Below are positions 8,146 through 15,745 of a DNA stretch of 29,472 nt, piece after piece; the first letter of the stretch is position 1, and each line of letters starts with the position of its first letter. The notes under the pieces were generated by a model. It searched no databases, was not told the origin of the DNA, and worked only from the letters and a program-made list of their open reading frames with translations. The stretch is from Acidobacteriota bacterium (GTDB lineage: Bacteria > Acidobacteriota > Terriglobia > Acidiferrales > UBA7541). The DNA lies in assembly GCA_003224195.1 (NCBI GenBank), contig QHYP01000107.1, positions 1 through 29,472 on the forward strand. Direction: 5' to 3'. The position numbers and the translations under genes were made by a program.

Positions 8146-8852
8146 GCGGCCGCAGGACGGAATTGCTGCCGGGAGGGGCACCACTGCTGCAGCGGCTGTT
8201 CACGCGTCTCGGCTGCGAGGGGCGGCCGCCGCGGTTCCGCGTCGAGTTCTATCCTTACGCGAATCTAGTTCTCACGATTCGCCGCCGCGAGGACACGATC
8301 CTGGTGCGGATCTCCGACCTTTTGCGCGTGGCGCCGCGTGCCGTGCTGGAGGGCGGCGCGGCACTTCTCCTGGCGAGGCTGTACCGGCGCAAAGCGCCCG
8401 CGGCGCTCATCGCACGATATGCCGCTTACGTGCGGTCGCACCGTACGCGTCAGCGCCTGAATCGAATGCGCCGCCGGCGCGTCGCGACGTCAGCGGAGAA
8501 TCCGCGCGGGACAGTTCACGATTTGGCGGAAGTTTTCGAGGCGCTCAACCGCCGATACTTCGAAGGGCGGCTGGAGCGGCCGCATCTTGGCTGGAGCCGG
8601 CGGGCGTGGCGGCGGCAGCTCGGCTGCTACGATCCGGGACCGAACCAAATCGTGCTGAATCGGCGGCTGGACCGACCGCGTGTGCCTGGTTATGCCGTCG
8701 AGTACGTGTTGTTTCACGAGATGCTGCACGTGAAGCATCCGACGCGGCGGTCGGGATGCAGCCTGATTTCGCATTCGCGGGAATTTCGTGAAGAAGAAAA
8801 GCGGTTCGCGGAGTACGCGAGGGCGCGTCAGTTCCTGAACCGGCTAGCGTGA
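8142..8852 (+). CDS. SprT-like zinc metalloprotease
   Basis: A 236-residue cytosolic protein (no signal peptide) with an Arg-rich N-terminal half and a SprT-like C-terminal domain. The domain shows 'FEALNRRYFEGRLERPHLGW' (about 132-151), 'GCYDPGPNQIVLNRRL', then the HExxH motif 'HEMLH' at 192-196 and a third ligand candidate His211 in 'SHSREF' ahead of a charged helix. This is the arrangement of SprT/SPRTN-type proteases, some of which degrade DNA-protein crosslinks; no substrate can be read from sequence here. The start is a TTG at 8142 overlapping the previous stop (TTGA). It closes the uvrA transcription unit and overlaps the convergent TPR gene by 9 bp at its 3' end. Confidence 0.72.
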   Translation: MSGRRTELLPGGAPLLQRLFTRLGCEGRPPRFRVEFYPYANLVLTIRRREDTILVRISDLLRVAPRAVLEGGAALLLARLYRRKAPAALIARYAAYVRSHRTRQRLNRMRRRRVATSAENPRGTVHDLAEVFEALNRRYFEGRLERPHLGWSRRAWRRQLGCYDPGPNQIVLNRRLDRPRVPGYAVEYVLFHEMLHVKHPTRRSGCSLISHSREFREEEKRFAEYARARQFLNRLA

Positions 8853-9350
8853 TTTGCGTCTGGTTTTGTCGAGCTCCTGCTGGAGCTTGTCGATGCGCTT
8901 GCGGACTTTTCCGGCGTCTTCTGCCTGCGGGTAGATCTCCAGGTAGTGCGTGTAGGATTTCACGGCGTCTTTCTTCCGCCCCCTCTTATCCTGAGCTCCG
9001 GCGAGCAAGCGAAAAGGCAGAGCATAGTTTGGCCGGACCTGCGTGGCATCGAGGAAGCGGTCGATCGCCGCGTCGAGGTCGCCTTTGCGCATGTAGTAGC
9101 GGCCGACTTCAATGTCCTTCTCCGCGCGCAGCGGATCGAATGCAGGCGCCTCTGCTCCCGACGGTGGAATTTTCTTCGGCTGGGGCTTGTAGGTATCCGG
9201 GGCGTCCGGGTCGCGTTGCTTCGATGACGATTCCTGCTTTGGAGGAGGTTCCTGCTGAGAAGGTTGCTGAGCAGAAAGATCCGGCGAGCAGAAGAGCAAG
9301 ATTGCGCCGAGCGCCGTCAGAATCGGTCGAACGAGGAGCGTGCTCTTCAT
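8844..9350 (-). CDS. Secreted TPR-containing protein
   Basis: A 168-residue product with a signal peptide ('MKSTLLVRPILTALGAILLF', cleavage near 'LSAQQ'). A Gln/Pro/Lys/Ser-rich low-complexity linker covers about residues 28-70, and a short TPR region follows from about 75 to 150 ('EVGRYYMRKGDLDAAIDRFL', 'PFRLLAGAQDKRGRKKDAVKSYTHYLEIYP'). A charged helix 'VRKRIDKLQQELDKTRRKSR' ends the protein. The layout resembles small BamD/CpoB-like periplasmic helper proteins but is too short and too divergent to assign. It is a single gene divergent from uvrC and tail-to-tail with the SprT-like gene, sharing 9 bp. AGGAAG-like spacing before the ATG is not obvious. Confidence 0.7.
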   Translation of the reverse strand: MKSTLLVRPILTALGAILLFCSPDLSAQQPSQQEPPPKQESSSKQRDPDAPDTYKPQPKKIPPSGAEAPAFDPLRAEKDIEVGRYYMRKGDLDAAIDRFLDATQVRPNYALPFRLLAGAQDKRGRKKDAVKSYTHYLEIYPQAEDAGKVRKRIDKLQQELDKTRRKSR

Positions 9351-9429
9351 CGTCTGGGTCTCACCGTCATGGGATTCACTCTAGTATGATGAAGGATGCC
9401 CCGCGAGTGAAGCTCCCGGCGAGAACCAC

Positions 9430-11274
9430 ATGGACCTACGTGAAAAAGCCACGGGCCTGCCGGAAAGTCCCGGAGTCTATTTGTTCAAAGACGCCGGCGG
9501 GACGATTCTGTATGTCGGAAAGGCGCGGGCCCTGCGGAACCGCGTGCGATCGTATTTTCTGAAATCGCGCTGGGCCGACGCGAAGACCGGCTCGCTGGTC
9601 CGCGAAATCGCCGATCTCGAGACCATCGTGGTGGACAACGAGCGCGAGGCGCTGGCGCTTGAAAACAACCTCATTAAACAATACCGGCCGAAATTCAACA
9701 TATTATTACGCGACGACAAGACGTATCCCTACATCAAGTTCACAGCAGGGGAGAAATACCCACGCGTGTATTTCACGCGGCGGATCAAGAAGGACGGCTC
9801 GCTCTACTTTGGACCGTACTTTCCGGGGGGACTGGCGCGCCGGATTCTGCATTTCATCCACAAGCGGTTCCAGGTACCTTCCTGCACCGTGGATTTGACG
9901 CGCAACCATCCGCGGCCCTGCCTGCAGTATCACATCAAGAGGTGCCTCGGGCCGTGCGTGGCCGGACTCACGACGGATGAGCGCTACGCCGAGGCGGCAC
10001 GGGACGCGCGGATGTTCCTGGAGGGCCGGCGCCACGACCTGATGAAAAGCCTCGAAGGGCGCATGACGGCGGCGGCGAGCGAAGAGCAGTTCGAGCAGGC
10101 CGCGGCGTACCGCGACCTTCTGCGCACCCTTGAAGACATCGAAGAGCGGCAGAAAATTGCGAGCGCGCAGGGCGACGACACGGACGTGCTGGGTTTTTAC
10201 GCCGAACCGCCGCAGGTTGCGGCAAATCTGTTTCACCTGCGCGGAGGGCGCGTGGTGGACCGCCGGGAGTTTTATTGGGAAGATCTGGACGAGTTCGAGC
10301 CTAAAGAATTCGTGCCTTCGCTTCTGAAGCAACTTTATCTGGAAGCGGAATACCTGCCGAAGGCGATGCACGTACCGGTGGATTTCGAAGACCGCGAACT
10401 GCTGGAGGCAACACTTTCGGACCGGGCGGGGCACAGGGTGGAAATCCTGACGCCGCAGCGAGGGCAGAAGCGCGCGTTCCTCGATCTGGTGGAGAAAAAC
10501 GCGGAGCATTCCTTCGAGCAACGCTTCCGCGTGCTCAAACCCACATCGAAGGCTATCACCGAAGCGCTGCAGAACGCGTTGAATTTGGCGGAGGAGCCGC
10601 AGCGCATCGAGAGTTTCGACATCTCACACATCCAGGGAACGGACACGGTCGCGTCGATGGTGGTTTGGGAGAAGGGAAGGATGAAGAAATCGGAGTATCG
10701 GAAATTCATCATCCGCGGCGCAGAGGGAAACGGAGGCGGGCCGGCTCAGAACGATGATTTTGCCAGCATGCGGGAGGCGGTTTCCCGGCGATACCGCCGG
10801 ATGCAGGAAGAACGGAAGCCGCTGCCGAGCCTGATTGTGATTGACGGAGGGATCGGTCAACTTCATGCCGCAGCAGCGGCGCTGGAAGGTCTGCAAATTA
10901 TCAACCAGCCGCTCGCGAGCATAGCGAAGAAGGAAGAGATTCTGTACGTATACGGGCAGGAGGACGAACCCATTGTGCTGGAGCGGCATTCGCCGGTGCT
11001 GCATCTGATCCAGCAGATTCGGGATGAGACACACCGATTCGCCGTTACGTTTCATCGCCAGCGCCGCGGGAAGCGTCAGACGCAGAGCATCCTGGACGAG
11101 ATACCCGGTGTCGGGCCGCGAACGGCGCAGAGGCTGTTGGAAGAGTTCGGCAGCGTGGCGAATTTGTTGCGCGCGGATATAGAAGCGGTGAGCCGAGTCG
11201 TTCCGCGCGGGCGCGCGGCGAAAATCCTAGCGCATCTGCGGGAAGAGGCGGTGGCGACAAACCGTCCTGAGTGA
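9430..11274 (+). CDS. uvrC: Excinuclease ABC subunit C
   Basis: UvrC makes both incisions around a lesion after UvrAB recognition. All domains are present in 614 residues. The GIY-YIG 3'-nuclease is at about 12-95 ('GVYLF', 'ILYVGKA', Glu78 in 'ALALENN'). A four-Cys cluster (152, 164, 172, 176) is in the position of the iron-sulfur site reported for UvrC. The UvrB-interacting UVR helix pair is at about 200-240. The RNase H-like 5'-nuclease has Asp397 ('FDISHIQGT'), Asp472 ('VIDGG') and His535 ('ETHRFA'). A C-terminal helix-hairpin-helix 'IPGVGPRTAQRLLEEFGSV' covers about 558-576. No catalytic residue is missing. It begins 79 bp from the divergent TPR gene and is not in the uvrA unit; uvrB is not in the window. 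Confidence 0.96.
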   Translation: MDLREKATGLPESPGVYLFKDAGGTILYVGKARALRNRVRSYFLKSRWADAKTGSLVREIADLETIVVDNEREALALENNLIKQYRPKFNILLRDDKTYPYIKFTAGEKYPRVYFTRRIKKDGSLYFGPYFPGGLARRILHFIHKRFQVPSCTVDLTRNHPRPCLQYHIKRCLGPCVAGLTTDERYAEAARDARMFLEGRRHDLMKSLEGRMTAAASEEQFEQAAAYRDLLRTLEDIEERQKIASAQGDDTDVLGFYAEPPQVAANLFHLRGGRVVDRREFYWEDLDEFEPKEFVPSLLKQLYLEAEYLPKAMHVPVDFEDRELLEATLSDRAGHRVEILTPQRGQKRAFLDLVEKNAEHSFEQRFRVLKPTSKAITEALQNALNLAEEPQRIESFDISHIQGTDTVASMVVWEKGRMKKSEYRKFIIRGAEGNGGGPAQNDDFASMREAVSRRYRRMQEERKPLPSLIVIDGGIGQLHAAAAALEGLQIINQPLASIAKKEEILYVYGQEDEPIVLERHSPVLHLIQQIRDETHRFAVTFHRQRRGKRQTQSILDEIPGVGPRTAQRLLEEFGSVANLLRADIEAVSRVVPRGRAAKILAHLREEAVATNRPE

Positions 11275-11338
11275 GGAAGGCGGTTAGCTTGCCTTGCCCC
11301 GCGACGATTGGCATGTTAACGTTTGCCTGGAGGTCATC

Positions 11339-11632
11339 ATGACAGACAATGTGGGCTCCAAAGTGACTTATTTTCTGGTTGGATTGGGCGTTGGGGCGCT
11401 GGTCGGTGTACTGTTTGCGCCAAAGTCCGGCGAAGAGACGCGGGATTTCCTTTCCAAGAAGGCGGATGAGGGCCGGGACTACGCCCAACGCAAAGCACGA
11501 GAATTGCGCGAGCGCGCCGACGATTTGATCGAACGCGGCAAGGAAGCCGCAGCGCGCGAGAAAGATTCCCTCGGCGCCGCCGTCGAGGCGGGCCGCGAGG
11601 CTTACGAACGGCACAAGGCAAAGGCACAGTAG
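11339..11632 (+). CDS. YtxH-like small membrane protein
   Basis: A 97-residue protein with one transmembrane segment at about residues 9-25 ('VTYFLVGLGVGALVGVLFAP'). The typical 'FAPKSGEETR' turn of YtxH-like proteins follows, then a long charged amphipathic helix rich in Arg, Glu and Ala. YtxH-type proteins are associated with general stress responses in Firmicutes, but their molecular role is poorly known. The start at 11339 is fixed by GGAGG (11329-11333) five bases upstream; the open frame extends to 11294 without a ribosome binding site. It lies 64 bp behind uvrC and ahead of a DUF948-like gene, a pairing that commonly occurs. Confidence 0.82.
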   Translation: MTDNVGSKVTYFLVGLGVGALVGVLFAPKSGEETRDFLSKKADEGRDYAQRKARELRERADDLIERGKEAAAREKDSLGAAVEAGREAYERHKAKAQ

Positions 11633-11660
11633 TTATCGCAACACCGGAGCCGGCGTGGTT

Positions 11661-11682
11661 CGGACCCGAGCCCTGGGGTCCG
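11661..11682 (+). other. Hairpin covering a possible ribosome binding site
   Basis: CGGACCC (11661-11667) and GGGTCCG (11676-11682) pair perfectly around an 8-nt loop, in the 54-bp gap between the YtxH-like and DUF948-like genes. The right arm overlaps GGGG (11675-11678), which is 8 nt before the GTG at 11687. There is no following T-run, so it is not a normal intrinsic terminator. Confidence 0.4.
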
Positions 11683-11686
11683 CGGG

Positions 11687-12202
11687 GTGGAAATGCAGAA
11701 CTGGGTTGCCCTCTTTATCGTTGTGACGGCCGTCGCCATTGTGGTCCAGATGGGCGTCCTGCTTGCGATCTATCTGCAGATGCGCCGAACGACGGAGCGC
11801 ATGGACCGCGTGTTCACGGATTTGCAGACGCGCGTCGGGCCGATACTGACGCGGGTGCAGATCCTGTTGGATGACACGCAGCCGCGCATCTCGAGCATGG
11901 TCACCGACGCGGCGCATATGGTCTATCTCGCGCGGAACCAGGCGCAGAAGGCGGACCGGATCTTCACTGAGGCTACCGACCGGCTGCGCGGACAACTGGT
12001 GACCGTGGATCGAATCCTGACGGGCGCGGTGGAGGCGCTGGAAGATGCAGGAAGTCAATTCCGCCGCGCGTTCTGGGGCCCGATGAATAAGGCATCAGCG
12101 CTGGTGCAGGGAATCAAGGTGGGGTTGGATTTCTTCCGCTCGCGGCGCCGCGGGACGCCCGCACGGGAATCCGTCGAGCGGGAAGACGAGCTTTTCATTT
12201 AG
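11687..12202 (+). CDS. DUF948-like membrane-anchored protein
   Basis: A 171-residue product with a single N-terminal transmembrane helix (about residues 6-30, 'VALFIVVTAVAIVVQMGVLL') followed by a long, low-Gly, probably coiled-coil helical region with regularly spaced hydrophobics ('FTDLQTRVGPILTRVQILLDD...ATDRLRGQLVTVDRIL'). A basic patch 'FFRSRRRG' and an acidic C-terminus end it. DUF948 proteins have this design; their function is unknown, although they are often next to YtxH-like genes, as here. Start GTG 11687 and ATG 11693 are both possible; GTG is preferred for its 8-nt spacing from GGGG. The 81 bp after its stop, up to the end of mnmA, contain no gene. Confidence 0.7.
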   Translation: MEMQNWVALFIVVTAVAIVVQMGVLLAIYLQMRRTTERMDRVFTDLQTRVGPILTRVQILLDDTQPRISSMVTDAAHMVYLARNQAQKADRIFTEATDRLRGQLVTVDRILTGAVEALEDAGSQFRRAFWGPMNKASALVQGIKVGLDFFRSRRRGTPARESVEREDELFI

Positions 12203-12283
12203 GCGGGTTCTTTTTTCTCCCCGGGCGCTGTCTCTTCTTCGTGCAGTCTCCCTCTCGTTGGCAGTTTCCTCCTGCAACTGGAT

Positions 12284-13462
12284 TCAACGGATCCAGCCGC
12301 CCCCGAGGACAACATCATCGGTATAGAAGACGGCAGCCTGCCCTGGGGCGATGGCGCGTTGGGGAGAATCAAAGGTCACGCGAGCAGTCGCGGGGCCCAA
12401 AGGCTCGATTGTGGCCGGCGCAGCGTTGTGCTTGTGGCGGATCTTGACGAGAGCGCGCAGGGGCGCAGCGGGCGGGGCGATCGAAACCCAGTTCACGGCA
12501 TCAACTTCGCACGCCGTGCCACGTAGAGCCGCATCCTCACCAACGACGACGCGATTGGTTTGCGGCTCGAGGGAAATAACGTAAAGCGGCTCAATTGATT
12601 TCGGCGAACCCTTGTGACGAGTTGCCGCGACTCGCAATCCCTTGCGCTGGCCAATCGTGAACTGATGTAAACCGGAATGACGGCCGAGCACTTCGCCGTC
12701 CTCGGTTACGATCTCGCCCTCCGCGCCGGCGGACTCCAAACCGGATTCGCGGGAGTAGGCTTCGATGAAACGGACGTAGTTGCCTGTCGGCACGAAGCAC
12801 AGCTCCTGGCTATCGGGCTTATCGGCAACGGACAGACCTGCGCGGCGCGCGAGCACGCGGACTTCCTCCTTGGTGAGATCGCCCAAAGGAAATTCGCTGC
12901 CTGAAAGCTGCTCCTGCGTGAGGCCCCAAAGGAAATAGGACTGGTCCTTCGATTCATCCCTCGCGCGCAGAAGTTCCCACCACCCAGTTTGACTATTCTT
13001 GCGAATGCGAGCGTAGTGCCCTGTGGCCAGGCGGTCGGCACCGATCTGCCGCGCCATGCGAAGCAACGGGGCGAACTTTACATCGGTATTGCAGTTTGTG
13101 CAGGCAATCGGTGTGCGACCCGCGACGTAGTCGCTGACGAAGGGCCGAATGACGCGGGCCTCAAAGTGATCCTGGAAATTGACGACGTAATGAGGGAAAC
13201 CCAGATGCTGCGCGACACGCTTGGCGTCGTAGACGTCGTCAAGCGAACAGCAGCGGTGCTGCGCCGGGCCGTCGCCCAGCAACTCGGGGAGACGGCGCTG
13301 GTTCCAGAGCTGCATCGTCAGGCCGACGACGGGCTGGCCCCGGCCGCACAGCACGGCGGCGACGGTGGAGGAGTCCACGCCGCCGGACATGGCCACGGCG
13401 ATGAGACCACGCTGCGCCCCCGTGCGCAGGGGCAGAACATCGGTTTGGACAAAGGCGCTCAT
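12284..13462 (-). CDS. mnmA: tRNA-uridine 2-sulfurtransferase (2-thiouridine synthase)
   Basis: MnmA adenylates and thiolates U34 of Glu, Gln and Lys tRNAs, using persulfide sulfur relayed from a cysteine desulfurase. The 392-residue protein shows the PP-loop 'SGGVDSS' (26-32), the 'CTNCNTDVKF' segment (121-130) carrying the nucleophilic Cys before Asn, 'GHYA', 'DQSYFLWGL', and 'DSQELCFV', which supplies the second catalytic Cys. The C-terminal beta-barrel ends with 'AIAPGQAAVFY'. An extra 'CC' pair lies at 71-72. It starts only 15 bp after the stop of the cysteine desulfurase gene, the same pairing known from Bacillus yrvO-trmU, so the two would be co-transcribed and functionally linked. The catalytic residues look intact. 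Confidence 0.95.
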   Translation of the reverse strand: MSAFVQTDVLPLRTGAQRGLIAVAMSGGVDSSTVAAVLCGRGQPVVGLTMQLWNQRRLPELLGDGPAQHRCCSLDDVYDAKRVAQHLGFPHYVVNFQDHFEARVIRPFVSDYVAGRTPIACTNCNTDVKFAPLLRMARQIGADRLATGHYARIRKNSQTGWWELLRARDESKDQSYFLWGLTQEQLSGSEFPLGDLTKEEVRVLARRAGLSVADKPDSQELCFVPTGNYVRFIEAYSRESGLESAGAEGEIVTEDGEVLGRHSGLHQFTIGQRKGLRVAATRHKGSPKSIEPLYVISLEPQTNRVVVGEDAALRGTACEVDAVNWVSIAPPAAPLRALVKIRHKHNAAPATIEPLGPATARVTFDSPQRAIAPGQAAVFYTDDVVLGGGWIR

Positions 13463-13477
13463 GGACGAGGAACTATA

Positions 13478-14664
13478 TTAGCTGGCTTCGACGGCTTTGC
13501 GATAGGCGGGTGAAAGCTCGCGGAGCTGAGCGACGGCGGCGGGAACGACGTCCAGCGCAAAGTCGATGTCCGCCCGCGTGGTGTGGCGGCCGAGGCTAAA
13601 GCGGAGACTGGCGCGCGCTTCTTCGGGAGGCAGGCCAATGGCCGTGAGGACATGAGAAGGTTCGACGGCACCGGAAGAACAGGCCGCACCGGTGGAGCAA
13701 GCAAGACCGCGCAGATCGAGCGCGATGACGAGCGCTTCGCCTTCGACACCGGCGAAGGTGATGTTGGTCGTGTTTGGAGTGCGGGGCGCATCGCTGCCGT
13801 TGAGGCGAGCATCTGGGACGCGAGCGAGGAGGCCGCGCTCGAGATCATCGCGGAGATCGCTGATGCGGCGGGCGTCCTTTTCAAGCGAGCGGCGGGCGAG
13901 GTCGGCGGCTTTGCCGAGGCCGACGATCCCGGGTACGTTTTCGGTGCCGGGGCGGAAGCCGCGCTGATGGTGACCGCCGTAGAGGAATTGTCGCAGGCGT
14001 GTGCCGCTGCGCACATAGAGAGCGCCGATGCCCTGTGGCGCATACAGCTTATGCCCGGAGATGGAAAGCAGATCCACTTGCATCGCATTTACGTTAATCG
14101 GCAATTTTCCGGCGGATTGGACGGCGTCGGTGTGGAAGTAGACGTCAGTCTCTTTTGCGATGCGGCCGATTTCTTCGAGGGGCTGCACGGTGCCGAGCTC
14201 GTTGTTGGCGTGCATGACGGTGATGAGCACGGTTTCAGGGCGGATGGAGCGGCGCACGGCTTCTGGATTGACGCGGCCATTGCGATCGACCGGCAAGAAG
14301 GTGACGGCGACGCCCTGTTTCTCAAGCGCTTGGCAGGCGTTGAGCACGGCTTCGTGTTCGATGGCGGTGGTGATGACGTGCTTTTCACCGCCCGCGGCGG
14401 ACTCTTCTTTCGCGCTGCTTGCCGCGACATTCTTCTGTGCGCCGCTTGCCGCGGCGACAACTCCGAAGATGGCGTGGTTGTCGGATTCGGTGCCGCCGCT
14501 AGTGAAGACGATCTCTTGGGGTCGGCCGCCCAGAAGGCCTTTTGGCCGAAGGTGTGGATGGAAGCGGCGTTCCCGTATTCGGCAGAGAGATAAGGAAGCA
14601 TCGCGTCGAGAACTTCGGGCTCGACGGGCGTGGTGGCGTTATGGTCGAGATAGATGCGCTGCAT
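13478..14664 (-). pseudogene. NifS/IscS-type cysteine desulfurase, frameshifted by a small internal deletion
   Basis: A PLP enzyme that takes sulfur from cysteine as a persulfide, here placed to feed MnmA. The first 46 codons from ATG 14664 are normal ('MQRIYLDHNATTPVEPEV...GNAASIHTFGQKA'). The same frame then turns to nonsense. Homology resumes one frame over at about 14527 with 'GRPQEIVFTSGGTESDNHAI' and runs to the stop at 13478, including 'SGHKLYAP' (PLP lysine) and 'STGAACSSG' (persulfide cysteine). Relative to the family, roughly 13 residues between 'FGQKA' and 'RPxEIVF' are absent, and the frame needs 3n+1 extra bases, so a deletion of about 40 bp is indicated at 14521-14545. This could be a genuine pseudogene or an assembly error. 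A Ser/Ala/Glu-rich insertion also lies after 'FGVVAAASG'. Confidence 0.85.
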
Positions 14665-14750
14665 GGCAACTTGGCCTTGCTGACAGGATAGAACCAGAAG
14701 AGCGAAGAGGCAAGGAATTGGGGTAGAGCGGATAAGCACCGTTGAATGAG

Positions 14751-14780
14751 CGCGGCAGAGTGCGGCAGAGTGCGGCAGAG
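14751..14780. repeat. Three tandem copies of a 10-bp repeat
   Basis: Three adjacent copies of YGCGGCAGAG occupy 14751-14760, 14761-14770 and 14771-14780, with only the first base varying, followed by a partial CAGAG. They lie upstream of the desulfurase gene in the 203-bp gap that also holds a dispersed repeat. Slippage-prone repeats of this sort vary between strains; no function is visible. Confidence 0.7.
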
Positions 14781-14793
14781 CAGAGCCAGGGAG

Positions 14794-14840
14794 AAGCAGA
14801 TTCCTCAGCCCTAAAGGCCTGAGCTACAGCTCGGAATGAC
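14794..14840. repeat. Dispersed repeat element, short copy
   Basis: Starts with AAGCAGATTCCTC (14794-14806) and ends with a 28-bp segment (14811-14838) identical to 15689-15716 in the long copy. Compared with that copy it lacks the central part, so it is a deletion derivative. The core contains GAGCT-AC-AGCTC, an imperfect hairpin. The reverse-complement wording 'CATTCCGAGC...' is typical of short repeats scattered in many acidobacterial and other genomes. It lies just past the 3' end of the cyclase gene. Confidence 0.65.
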
Positions 14841-14867
14841 ACTCGCGGACACTTTGTTATCAACGAG

Positions 14868-15607
14868 CTAAGACGTGATGGCGATGGCGCGGACAGGGCT
14901 GCCTGAGCCGTTTGTGATTTTCAAAGGTGCGGCGATGACGATGGCGCCGGTCGTGGGAAGCTGGTCGAGGTTGCACAAACCGGCCAAGCCGCACTTGCCG
15001 CTTCCATGCATGAAGTAATGATTTGCAAAAGGCGGCTGGAAGGCGGCGGCTTGACCGGCGTCGGTGCCCACGGTCTCTACGCCGACGCCCAGGATGTCTC
15101 GCTCCGTCGCAAGAAGCTGTGAACATTCTTTCGCCCAGCCTGGAGTGTGAGGACCGTCTTCCTTCAGGTTGATGTACTGCTTGGGGTCGGTGCGTTTGGA
15201 CCAGCCGGTGCGGAGGAGAACCCAGGCGCCACGTGATCCACGGTCAAGAGATAGTCGGAGTTCTGCCGCACCTCCCGCGAGACATCGATCACGCAAGCAG
15301 GACCGATGAATTGCTTGGGAGGAATGCGGTCGACGGAGTTGTCGGGCAAATCTTTCCCGCTGATCCAGTGGATGGGGGCGTCGAAATGCGTGCCCGTATG
15401 TTCGCCGGTCTCGAATGCGTTCCAATACCAGGCGGGGCCGCGCTCGTCGTAGCGGGATAACTCCCAGATCTTGAACCTGGGAGTGTTATTCCATTGCGGA
15501 GGAAGGGGCAAGATGGGAGTCTCGGCGTTCAAGGGTTGCGTCAGGTCCACGACTCGCAGGCGACCGGACTGCAACTCTTGGATCAATTCAGCGAGAACGT
15601 GGGACAT
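14868..15607 (-). pseudogene. Cyclase family protein (kynurenine-formamidase-like), frameshifted
   Basis: The family (PF04199-type) consists of metal-dependent hydrolases acting on formamides or ring amides and esters. From ATG 15607 the frame gives a good N-terminal half with the metal motif 'HTGTHFDAPIHW' (His70, His74, Asp76, His80) up to 'SDYLLTVDH' (about residue 125). The homologous sequence continues in another frame from about 15233 with 'GAWVLLRTGWSKR', 'GVGVETVGTDAG', 'GLCNLDQLPTTGA' and 'PLKITNGSGSP' to the stop at 14868. About 12-14 residues that normally join 'LLTVDD' to 'GxWVLLRTGW' are missing, again needing 3n+1 bases, so a deletion of roughly 40 bp at 15225-15240 is indicated. 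It is flanked by two copies of a dispersed repeat and follows the TPP decarboxylase genes on the same strand. Confidence 0.8.
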
Positions 15608-15632
15608 ACGCGCTCCTTAGCAGATTGCCGAA

Positions 15633-15716
15633 AAGCAGATTCCTCGCTTCGCTCGGAATGACCATTAAAACCTTTTTTCAACAAACTGCTAAAGGCCTGA
15701 GCTACAGCTCGGAATG
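15633..15716. repeat. Dispersed repeat element, long copy
   Basis: Contains AAGCAGATTCCTC (15633-15645), a middle section with GCTTCGCTCGGAATGAC, an A/T-rich spacer, and the 28-bp segment 15689-15716 shared exactly with 14811-14838. Internally it looks like two related units, both ending GCTCGGAATG. It fills most of the 137-bp gap between the TPP-decarboxylase beta gene and the cyclase gene; I see no other gene or clear promoter there. Translated in shadow frames it gives strings such as 'HSERSEES', familiar from spurious ORFs over this repeat class. Confidence 0.7.
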
Positions 15717-15745
15717 GCATTCTAAGAGCCTTCCTCGGCAACCAG

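Noticed and set aside
13583..14593. A 336-codon plus-strand open frame opposite the cysteine desulfurase
   Set aside because: It mirrors the desulfurase coding sequence; its translation is not similar to any family I know, while the minus strand carries the PLP and persulfide motifs.
14751..14840. CRISPR-like array from the tandem and dispersed repeats
   Set aside because: The tandem units are only 10 bp with no spacers, and the two larger repeats are 800 bp apart with a gene between them; no cas genes are present.
14521..15240. Programmed frameshifting or translational bypassing to explain the two broken genes
   Set aside because: In both genes conserved residues are absent from the DNA itself, whereas bypassing would leave extra DNA; no slippery heptamer is seen at either junction. 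Deletion or assembly error is simpler.
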